Shown: positions 1 through 5,215 of the stretch, in pieces | Numbering within the stretch: the stretch's first letter is position 1 | Layout of the letters: each line of letters starts with the position of its first letter | Source: CALCMJ01 sp964475415 | GTDB taxonomy: Bacteria > Bacteroidota > Bacteroidia > Chitinophagales > Saprospiraceae | Direction: 5' to 3' | DNA: 5,215 nt | Assembly (NCBI GenBank): GCA_964475415.1 | Contig: CAYYWZ010000120.1 | Coordinates: 1 to 5,215 of the forward strand | Notes under the pieces: generated by a model | Seen by the model: only the letters and a program-made list of their open reading frames with translations | The model's database searches: none | What the model was told of the DNA's origin: nothing | Made by a program: the position numbers and the translations under genes

Positions 1-153
1 ATGTAGACTTTCTGTAGTAAATGTGTAGTTGTTTTGTAGATCAGCAAAAGAAGGGTAAACCTGTAAAATAGAGTCTAGTATATAAGGGTGTTTATGTATT
101 AAAAAAAAGGTTTCAGGTGATGATTTGGAATCTTTTTTTCTTTTTATACCTAT
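1..153 (-). other. Possible partial or decayed coding frame at left edge
   Basis: The minus-strand frame running from base 153 out of the window at base 1 is open for 51 codons. The other two minus frames are interrupted, at 41, 92 and 113 in one and at 75, 99, 144 and 150 in the other. The translation looks protein-like rather than like random AT-rich sequence, with segments such as PETFFLIHKHPYILDS and VYPSFADLQNN. However, no ATG exists on the minus strand anywhere in bases 1-250, and this frame contains no GTG or TTG. The frame is closed by TAG at 154-156. It therefore cannot be joined to the upstream patatin gene, because all three frames are stopped between 154 and 170. It may be a gene remnant that has lost its 5' end, a gene whose true start lies left of base 1, or a chance open frame. 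I do not recognise the family. The stretch also holds an A8 run (101-108) and a T7 run (133-139). I see no terminator or promoter in it. Confidence 0.3.
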
Positions 154-167
154 CTAATTGCTTTTAA

Positions 168-1664
168 CTATTCTGATAGACTTTCCTCTTTTACAATTTC
201 TTCCCAGTAAATTAACAATTTTTCAAAGAATGGATCTTCCGATATCTCAGATTCATTTTCTACAGTCAACAAGTATTTTATTAAGTTATAACAAGTACTT
301 GCTCTACCTACTTGTACAAGATCTGGAAGGATATCTCCTTTACTTTCTTCTTCGAACCACAGAGTAGTAGGGAATGCACTTACTGCTTTACTTTTATCTA
401 CAAGTCGCTGAGGTATCTTAGCTAGATATTTTAGATGGACTTTTCCTAATGCTGTTTGGATATCTTGTGATGCAGCAACATGGAGATCATATATAGATAT
501 TTTGGCCGCTTTATTATTTGTCAATTTGTAAACGTTGCTGATGTTTCTAGACTTAGCACTTTTAAGAAAGATCGTAGTATTCATAAGAACAAGTGATCTT
601 ATTCTATCAAGAATATAGACGCCTACTTTCCCAGGTTGTAACCACAACATACCTTTATAATTGATCTGACTTTTTGCATACCATAAGGCGATGGCAAGTG
701 ATGCATGTATCGTAAGGAATAAGGTTGCTACAGCTATCATTATCTCTTTGACATAATCTATCTCTTTGTAAATGGAGAAGGCCGCGAATGCTAGTACAGC
801 TATAAAAAGCCATACGTTATATAAGCCTGATATAAACTTTGCTGTTTTATGATGATCAGTAAATACAAAGGGATCTTCTAGTTTTTCTGATCCTACATCT
901 CCTAATAGATAAAAATCATACTCTATACTTCCTGTAAGAAAACTTGAAATTCCTATGTTGTCTATAATGCCGCCATCCATTAGACCTACAGGAGGAGCAT
1001 CTTTGATAAAGGTATCTTGACTTGCGCCAAAATCATGAGGGAAAGAAATAGGTTCGAACCCTCCAGGAAAACAAGATGAAGCTGCAACTATGTCACCTAA
1101 CTGTAATTCGTGCCTAGTATCCTTATAGTTATCATGCTGATACAGATTTCCAAATTTCCTCTGCCCCTTGTCTAGATTCTGAAACCTAAATTCTAAGCCA
1201 TTTGTAAAATCTGTTGCATTAAATATTGCTCTCACAAGACCTTTATCATTGAGATTATTTTCGTTTAGTTTTTTTTCTACATCACCTAAGGTACAAGGAA
1301 TAAATTTCTGATACTGTATGGCAAAGGCATTGATAAGATTAAGTCTTTTATAAGGATAATCCTTCCATTGCTTTTTATCTTTGAGCATATTGAGCGCATC
1401 GGAAGCTAATTTGTTTTTAGCCAGCCAGGAATACATCTCATCGTAAAACTCTTCGAATGGGATACCCTTGCAATAAGACTCCACATACTTTGCTCCTGTT
1501 ATGGTTCCACCAGATACAGTAGAGATACCTTTAAGGTGGCTGAGTAAACTGACATCATGCAGAAATTTAAGTATTCCTAAGCTGAAGGCAGCTGCTCTGA
1601 AGCCACCTCCTGGCAGGCATAAGCCTATTTTGTTTAATTGAATATCTTTTATCTTTGAGGGCAT
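168..1664 (-). CDS. Patatin-like phospholipase with membrane hairpin
   Basis: This is a predicted serine lipid acyl hydrolase of the patatin family, 498 residues, probably acting on phospholipids or other acyl esters at the cytoplasmic face of the inner membrane. The N-terminal oxyanion loop is GGGFRAA (Gly19-Gly21, Arg23). The nucleophile elbow is TVSGG with Ser51, and the second catalytic residue is Asp230 in MDGG. An intermediate block ASSCFPGGFEPI (195-206) matches the conserved patatin segment. The elbow has Thr49 where the GxSxG consensus has Gly; 'VSGG' variants are, as I recall, common in bacterial members. Two hydrophobic helices (about 282-298 and 307-329), separated by a short charged loop, follow the catalytic Asp; flanking Lys residues suggest both flanks are cytoplasmic. 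There is no signal peptide. The ATG at 1664 is the only Met before the oxyanion loop; there is no Shine-Dalgarno sequence. The gene is divergent from the lipoprotein gene, 29 bp away. A weak promoter candidate TATGTTTT lies on this strand at 1711-1718. The substrate is unknown. Confidence 0.88.
   Translation of the reverse strand: MPSKIKDIQLNKIGLCLPGGGFRAAAFSLGILKFLHDVSLLSHLKGISTVSGGTITGAKYVESYCKGIPFEEFYDEMYSWLAKNKLASDALNMLKDKKQWKDYPYKRLNLINAFAIQYQKFIPCTLGDVEKKLNENNLNDKGLVRAIFNATDFTNGLEFRFQNLDKGQRKFGNLYQHDNYKDTRHELQLGDIVAASSCFPGGFEPISFPHDFGASQDTFIKDAPPVGLMDGGIIDNIGISSFLTGSIEYDFYLLGDVGSEKLEDPFVFTDHHKTAKFISGLYNVWLFIAVLAFAAFSIYKEIDYVKEIMIAVATLFLTIHASLAIALWYAKSQINYKGMLWLQPGKVGVYILDRIRSLVLMNTTIFLKSAKSRNISNVYKLTNNKAAKISIYDLHVAASQDIQTALGKVHLKYLAKIPQRLVDKSKAVSAFPTTLWFEEESKGDILPDLVQVGRASTCYNLIKYLLTVENESEISEDPFFEKLLIYWEEIVKEESLSE
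1629..1657 (+). promoter_or_regulatory. Predicted Bacteroidota-type promoter for propeller lipoprotein
   Basis: A TTTG at 1629-1632 is followed, after 17 bp, by TATCTTTG at 1650-1657, an exact match to the -7 consensus TAnnTTTG. Known Bacteroidota promoters have TTG or TTTG about 17-23 bp upstream of this element. Transcription would start near 1663-1665, giving a leader of about 30 bases before the ATG at 1694. The element lies inside the first codons of the divergent patatin gene, on the antisense strand. The match is to a short AT-rich motif, so chance cannot be excluded; the correct position and spacing are what support it. Confidence 0.5.
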
Positions 1665-1693
1665 ATGTCCATATATAGAATCAAAATATACAA

Positions 1694-2962
1694 ATGATTT
1701 ACCTTTTTCTAAAACATAAGGGATATCTTCTATCGATATCTTTAATGATTCTATTGCTAGGATGTAATAATCATTCTGATATACAATCTTTATATAAAGC
1801 TGAACTTGTGTTCTCTGTAAATAATGCAGCAGAGCCTTCCTTGTATGTTAATCAAGATGATAAAGTGATATTTTCTTATATAAATCATGGTAGACAAGAT
1901 AGCTCTGTTCTTAACATGGTCTATGTCGATAGTGATAGTATTTACCAAGCTCAAGAAATAGCTAAGGGTAAGAATTGGTTTGTAAATTGGGCTGATTTTC
2001 CATCTTTGGTAAGTTATAAAAATAATCCAAAACACCTTGCCAGCTTTTATTTAGAAAAATCTGCTCAAGGTACCTACGATTATGATATTAAAGTGGTTCA
2101 ATCTAAAGATGGAGGTACTTCTTGGCAAGCACCATTTACCTTACATAGTGATAATGTAGCAGCTGAACATGGTTTCGTAAGTTTTGTTCCAGTAGATTCA
2201 AATAGGATATTTGCCTGTTGGTTAGATGGAAGGAATACAAAAATGGAAGATTATACTGAAACCGTAGACAAGGATCATCATGCTCATGGCGGAGCGATGA
2301 CCCTTAGAGCTGCAGAGTTTGATATAGATGGAAAGTTATATCATGAGGTAGAACTAGATAGTAAGGTTTGTGATTGTTGTAACACAGATGTCGTAAATAC
2401 TTCTGCAGGTCCAGTTTTGGTTTATAGAGACAGATCTGATAGAGAGGTAAGAGATATATCCATTGTGCGAAAATTTAAGAACAAATGGACAGATCCCAGA
2501 ACTATTCATGATGACTTATGGACTATTGCGGGTTGTCCAGTTAATGGTCCTGCCATGGATTCTTATGATCATTCCCTTGTAGTTGGATGGTTTACTTTAC
2601 TGGATACAATTCCAGTTAGTCAATTGATTTTTTCTTCAGATGACGGTGCACATTTTAGTAGTCCTGTTAGCATAGATATAGGAAATACCTTAGGTAGGAT
2701 GGACCTAGTGCTAACAAGTGGAACAAATGTCTGGGTAAGTTGGGTCAAGGATCTTGATAAAGGAGAAGCTATGATTATGTTATCTCAGGTTGATCGTGAT
2801 AAAGGAATATTAAGTCACTACGAAATTCAACAGGTTCAATCGTCACGATGTACTGGCTTTCCTAAAATTTTAATGAACAATAACATCTTATATCTAGCTT
2901 GGACAGAATGTTTAGAAGATCAGTCTAATGCAAATCTTAGTAGAATTGTTATTAGGAATTGA
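1694..2962 (+). CDS. Sialidase-like (Asp-box) beta-propeller lipoprotein
   Basis: This is a 422-residue envelope lipoprotein. The N-terminus is a type II signal peptide: Lys/His residues, a hydrophobic stretch (about 11-22), then lipobox LLGC with Cys24 as the lipidated residue. The mature part carries a clear Asp-box, SKDGGTSW (137-144), and a degenerate one, SSDDGAHF (314-321), the signature of BNR/sialidase-type propellers. Other distinctive blocks are FVNWADFPS (96-104), EHGFVSF (158-164), WLDGR (176-180), CDCC (226-229), YRDRS (244-248), GCPVNGPAMD (280-289) and VSWVKD (348-353). From memory, the same blocks recur in bacterial proteins annotated 'exo-alpha-sialidase' or 'sialidase family'. 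I see no FRIP motif and cannot assign the arginine triad, so sialidase activity should not be assumed. The Cys/His-rich core (DHHAHGG 194-200, CDCC, Cys281) suggests metal binding or disulfides. This start is the only Met that leaves a full signal peptide; the upstream sequence is AT-rich with no Shine-Dalgarno. The gene stops with TGA, 2 bp from the convergent aminotransferase gene. Confidence 0.85.
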   Translation: MIYLFLKHKGYLLSISLMILLLGCNNHSDIQSLYKAELVFSVNNAAEPSLYVNQDDKVIFSYINHGRQDSSVLNMVYVDSDSIYQAQEIAKGKNWFVNWADFPSLVSYKNNPKHLASFYLEKSAQGTYDYDIKVVQSKDGGTSWQAPFTLHSDNVAAEHGFVSFVPVDSNRIFACWLDGRNTKMEDYTETVDKDHHAHGGAMTLRAAEFDIDGKLYHEVELDSKVCDCCNTDVVNTSAGPVLVYRDRSDREVRDISIVRKFKNKWTDPRTIHDDLWTIAGCPVNGPAMDSYDHSLVVGWFTLLDTIPVSQLIFSSDDGAHFSSPVSIDIGNTLGRMDLVLTSGTNVWVSWVKDLDKGEAMIMLSQVDRDKGILSHYEIQQVQSSRCTGFPKILMNNNILYLAWTECLEDQSNANLSRIVIRN

Positions 2963-2967
2963 TTCTA
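2941..2967. repeat. Inverted repeat across convergent stop codons
   Basis: TAGAAT at 2941-2946 is the reverse complement of ATTCTA at 2962-2967, separated by 15 bases. The repeat spans both facing stop codons (TGA 2960-2962 on plus, TAG 2967-2965 on minus). It could form a 6-bp, A/T-dominated hairpin on either transcript, with two more G·U pairs possible inside. There is no T-run of the kind expected for an intrinsic terminator, so a terminator role is only a weak possibility. Confidence 0.2.
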
Positions 2968-4110
2968 TATTTCTGCTAGTATGGCTCCTGCAGTTTCTAA
3001 TACATCATCTGTTTTAGCAAAACAAAATCTAATTAAGTTATCTTGCTTTCTGCTAGTATAGAAAACTGAGATAGGGATACAAGCTATGCCGTGATCTTTT
3101 ACTAGTTGTTCGGCGAATATGGTATCTTTCTCATCACTTATTTTTGCATAGTCATATAATTGAAAGTAAGTCCCTTTAGAGGGATGTGCTTCTAATTTAG
3201 AGCTTTCGAGATAAGAGGAAAAAAGATCCCTTTTAGTCTGGAAAAATAGAGAAAGGCTGAGGTAATTTTCTTCTTTTTCTAGAAATTCTGCTAATGCATA
3301 TTGGATAAATGAATTGACAGAAAAAACATTCCACTGATGTATTTTTCTAATTTCTTTCATCAAGTTAGGTGGTCCTACAGCATAACCTATTTTCCATCCA
3401 GTACTATGAAAAGTTTTTCCAAAAGAATAGACAGCAACACATTGTTGATATAATTCGTCATATTGTATGGCACTTTCGTGCACGGCTTCATCATAGACAA
3501 GATGCTCATATACTTCATCACTTAAAACAATAATATTCTTATTAGATACAAGTTCTTGCAGGGCGAGCATATCTGATTTTTCAAGAATATTACCGGTAGG
3601 ATTGTGCGGTGTATTAAGGATGATCATTTTAGTTTTGTCAGATAAGAGAGATTCTAAGATATCCCAATTTATGCAAAAATCAGGAGCAGATAATTCATAA
3701 ATAACGGGTCTGCCACCAGCTAGCATAATGGACGGTTTGTAAGAATCATAAGCTGGTTCTATAATAATAACTTCATCTCCCGCATTAACAAAGGCTGCAA
3801 TCGTAGTAAAAATAGCTTGAGTTGCTCCAGCTGTTATTGTGATCTCTGTATCTGGATTTAGATATTTCTGATAGGACTTATACATTTTATTAGCTATTGC
3901 TTCACGAAGTTCAGCTACTCCTATCATAGGCGCATATTGGTTTTTACCCGCATCTAAATATTTTTTGACAAGAGCTTTTAACTCGGGATCACAATCATAA
4001 TTGGGAAATCCTTGTCCTAGATTTATGGCCTTGTGTTGCTGCGCTAATCGAGACATTTTTGTAAAAATTGTAGTCCCCGAATCTTCCAGCTTTGTTTTAT
4101 GTGTTATCAT
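2965..4110 (-). CDS. ybdL: Methionine aminotransferase, YbdL-type (PLP class I/II)
   Basis: This is a PLP-dependent fold-type I aminotransferase of 381 residues (E. coli YbdL: about 386). The family transfers the amino group between amino acids such as Met, Phe, His or Gln and 2-oxo acids, and can act in methionine salvage; it is related to kynurenine and glutamine transaminases. Using the chosen start, the motifs in order are GTTIFTKMS (12-20), NLGQGFP (30-36), NQYAP with Tyr59, phosphate-cup segment AGATQA (94-99), NTPHNPTG with Asn170, SDEVYEH with Asp198 and Tyr201, SFGKTFHSTGWKIGY with Schiff-base Lys232, and IRFCFAK with carboxylate-binding Arg361. The reading frame extends upstream to an ATG at 4185, adding 25 residues that resemble nothing in the family and overlapping the divergent gene. 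The ATG at 4110 places GTTIF at the position seen in YbdL, so I prefer it. A 7/8 match to the -7 element (TATGTTTA) lies on this strand at 4126-4133, without a clear -33 partner. The omega-amidase gene often found near such enzymes is absent here. Precise substrate is inferred. Confidence 0.9.
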   Translation of the reverse strand: MITHKTKLEDSGTTIFTKMSRLAQQHKAINLGQGFPNYDCDPELKALVKKYLDAGKNQYAPMIGVAELREAIANKMYKSYQKYLNPDTEITITAGATQAIFTTIAAFVNAGDEVIIIEPAYDSYKPSIMLAGGRPVIYELSAPDFCINWDILESLLSDKTKMIILNTPHNPTGNILEKSDMLALQELVSNKNIIVLSDEVYEHLVYDEAVHESAIQYDELYQQCVAVYSFGKTFHSTGWKIGYAVGPPNLMKEIRKIHQWNVFSVNSFIQYALAEFLEKEENYLSLSLFFQTKRDLFSSYLESSKLEAHPSKGTYFQLYDYAKISDEKDTIFAEQLVKDHGIACIPISVFYTSRKQDNLIRFCFAKTDDVLETAGAILAEI

Positions 4111-4143
4111 TATGTGTAAAAGTGATAAACATAATTGATAATA

Positions 4144-4173
4144 TCTGTATTTATAGAAGAGATAATACCTTTG
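4144..4173 (+). promoter_or_regulatory. Predicted Bacteroidota-type promoter for SdiA-regulated-family lipoprotein
   Basis: TACCTTTG at 4166-4173 matches the TAnnTTTG consensus exactly. The best upstream partner is TCTG at 4144-4147 (3 of 4 bases of TTTG), 18 bp away. Transcription would begin around 4178-4180, leaving only about 6-12 bases before the ATGs at 4186 and 4189, so the mRNA would be nearly leaderless. The site lies downstream of the more distal ATG at 4135, which argues against that start. Confidence 0.45.
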
Positions 4174-4185
4174 TTCTTTAAACAT

Positions 4186-5157
4186 ATGATGATTTATAAA
4201 CTAAGTATACTTATTTTACTTTCTTTTCAGGCATGCAATAACAGCTCTGCTAAGCAAATGAATATTGTTGAAAAAGATGCCATACGTACAGTGCAATTGA
4301 AGGCAGAAAATAATCCTGACTCATTAAATCAGAAAATTAACCTGCCTTATGATTTATCAGATTATGAAGAAGTTTTTGCGCTTTCATATAAATTGGTCGA
4401 AATTTCTGGATTAACCTTTAGAAGTGAGACGCATCAGATCCTTGCTAATAATGATGAAGAAGGGATTATCTATTTCTTGGATCCAGCAAATTTTGAGATT
4501 GCGCAAAAGATAAATTTTGGTAAACGGGGTGATTACGAAGGCATAGAAATCGTAAAGGACATAGTTTATGTTGTCAAAAGCAATGGAAATATATCGTCTT
4601 ATAATTTAGCTGAAAAAAAAGCAGGTAATTCTTACAAAACCAATTTAACCAGTACCAATAATATTGAGGGACTAGCGTATGATGCGAATAAAAATAAATT
4701 ATTATTGGTCACTAAAAATAATCCATATGTAAAAAGGACCAACAAGAAAGAAGCAAAGTGTATTTACAGCTTTGATCTGGAAACCAAAAAATTAGATGAA
4801 GATCCCTACCTAGAAATCCGTAAGACTAAGCTTTTAGTAAATCTGGAAAAACAAATCATAGATGCTGATTTAACTAAGGCACAACTTAAGAAAATGAAAA
4901 GAAGAGTAAAAGAATTCTCTCCGTCTGGAATTAGTATACATCCGTTGACAGGAGACTATTATATCCTCTCATCCATTGGTAAAACTTTACTCGTTATAAG
5001 CAAAAATAAAAAAGAAAGCAATATCTATTTCCTCGACGAAAAATTTCATACGCAACCAGAAGGTATATGTTTTTCTCCAGATGGCGAAATGTATATTGCT
5101 AATGAAGGCAAAAGCCTTATAGCTAAAGTCTACAAGTACAAATATCTTAGTAAGTAA
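4186..5157 (+). CDS. SdiA-regulated-family beta-propeller lipoprotein
   Basis: This is a 323-residue lipoprotein that matches the SdiA-regulated protein family (Pfam PF06977 as I know it), a beta-propeller fold of uncertain biochemical function. The family name comes from enterobacterial genes controlled by SdiA and says nothing about quorum sensing here. The signal peptide is MMIYKL followed by a hydrophobic stretch ending SFQAC, with Cys17 as the predicted lipid site; the lipobox is loose (Phe at -3) but Bacteroidota tolerate this. Blade-start motifs recur through the protein: EISGL (72-76), NNDEEG (88-93), GDYEG (115-119), NIEGL (159-163), SPSGI (245-249), QPEGI (290-294) and ANEG (305-308). 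Their acidic residues may line a central metal or ligand site. A Lys-rich, probably helical insertion lies at about 219-243. The frame is open back to an ATG at 4135, but that would put 17 extra residues before the signal peptide and place the start upstream of the predicted promoter. ATG 4186 and 4189 are equally possible. The gene ends with tandem TAA TAA. Confidence 0.87.
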   Translation: MMIYKLSILILLSFQACNNSSAKQMNIVEKDAIRTVQLKAENNPDSLNQKINLPYDLSDYEEVFALSYKLVEISGLTFRSETHQILANNDEEGIIYFLDPANFEIAQKINFGKRGDYEGIEIVKDIVYVVKSNGNISSYNLAEKKAGNSYKTNLTSTNNIEGLAYDANKNKLLLVTKNNPYVKRTNKKEAKCIYSFDLETKKLDEDPYLEIRKTKLLVNLEKQIIDADLTKAQLKKMKRRVKEFSPSGISIHPLTGDYYILSSIGKTLLVISKNKKESNIYFLDEKFHTQPEGICFSPDGEMYIANEGKSLIAKVYKYKYLSK

Positions 5158-5215
5158 TAATCGTATTTTTTGGCGCCATTTTCTCTAGCTAAGAATCATA
5201 TCCTAAATCGAACGG
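5158..5215. other. 3' edge: intergenic, possible end of a convergent gene
   Basis: No plus-strand start codon is seen here. The 8-bp perfect palindrome TGGCGCCA (5171-5178) is a GC-rich island in AT-rich sequence. On the minus strand, a frame entering from the right edge reads PFDLGYDS and stops at TAG (5191-5189). This could be the C-terminus of a gene convergent with the lipoprotein gene. Eight codons are too few to support a CDS call, and the other two minus frames also stop before 5199. No convincing terminator hairpin is visible. Confidence 0.2.

Noticed and set aside
154..170. Frameshifted fusion of the patatin gene with the open frame at 1-153
   Set aside because: All three minus frames carry a stop between 154 and 170, so one frameshift cannot join them.
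158..367. Plus-strand 69-residue open frame
   Set aside because: It lies antisense to the 3' end of the patatin gene, has a low-complexity Leu/Ile/Phe-rich translation and no family resemblance; it is a shadow frame.
1790..2035. Minus-strand 81-residue open frame
   Set aside because: It is antisense to the lipoprotein gene, which has a clear signal peptide and Asp-box; the translation is Ile-rich and unrecognisable.
1694..2962. Functional sialidase (neuraminidase) assignment
   Set aside because: Only the Asp-boxes support it; these mark the propeller fold, not the activity, and no FRIP motif or clear catalytic set is visible.
4111..4185. 25-residue N-terminal extension of the aminotransferase
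   Set aside because: The Tyr/Leu-rich extension does not match the family N-terminus, crosses the predicted divergent promoter and overlaps the next gene; the ATG at 4110 fits better.
4135..4185. 17-residue N-terminal extension of the second lipoprotein
   Set aside because: It would place residues before a complete signal peptide and start upstream of the predicted promoter.
4186..5157. Quorum-sensing role from the 'SdiA-regulated' family name
   Set aside because: The name reflects regulation of enterobacterial homologues; no LuxR-type regulator or lux box is seen here.
5146..5193. Terminator from CTTAG (5146-5150) pairing with CTAAG (5189-5193)
   Set aside because: Only 5-6 bp with a loop of about 38 bases and no following T-run; not a credible terminator.
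1..5215. tRNA, rRNA, CRISPR array, insertion sequence or integrase
   Set aside because: No cloverleaf-like segment, regularly spaced repeats, terminal inverted repeats or transposase/integrase motifs were seen on either strand.

Overview
The window is AT-rich chromosomal DNA that looks like it comes from a member of the Bacteroidota. Three things point there. Both lipoprotein genes are preceded by exact matches to the Bacteroidota housekeeping -7 promoter element TAnnTTTG. None of the four genes has a recognisable Shine-Dalgarno sequence. The gene set (two 'CNN'-type lipoproteins, a YbdL-type aminotransferase, a patatin-like lipase) is typical of that phylum. The assignment is an inference; no rRNA or other taxonomic marker is present.

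Layout from left to right. Bases 1-153 hold an open, protein-like minus-strand frame with no usable start codon, at the window edge. Bases 168-1664 (-) encode a 498-residue patatin-like phospholipase with a two-helix membrane hairpin inserted after the catalytic Asp. Bases 1694-2962 (+) encode a lipoprotein predicted to fold as a sialidase-like (Asp-box) beta-propeller, with an unusual Cys/His-rich core. Bases 2965-4110 (-) encode a PLP-dependent methionine (or kynurenine/glutamine-type) aminotransferase of the YbdL family. Bases 4186-5157 (+) encode a second lipoprotein, of the SdiA-regulated beta-propeller family. The last 58 bases are non-coding, or contain the very end of a convergent gene.

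The genes alternate strand (-,+,-,+). They form two divergent pairs, with 29 and 75 bp between starts, and one tail-to-tail pair with 2 bp between stops. No two complete neighbours can share an operon transcript, so the window gives little support for one multi-gene system. The genes look like independently transcribed functions: lipid hydrolysis at the inner membrane, two envelope-anchored propellers of unknown ligand, and amino-acid transamination. The points most worth following up are the conserved-looking Cys/His core of the first propeller lipoprotein, the membrane hairpin in the patatin protein, the compact overlapping divergent promoters, and the startless open frame at the left edge.
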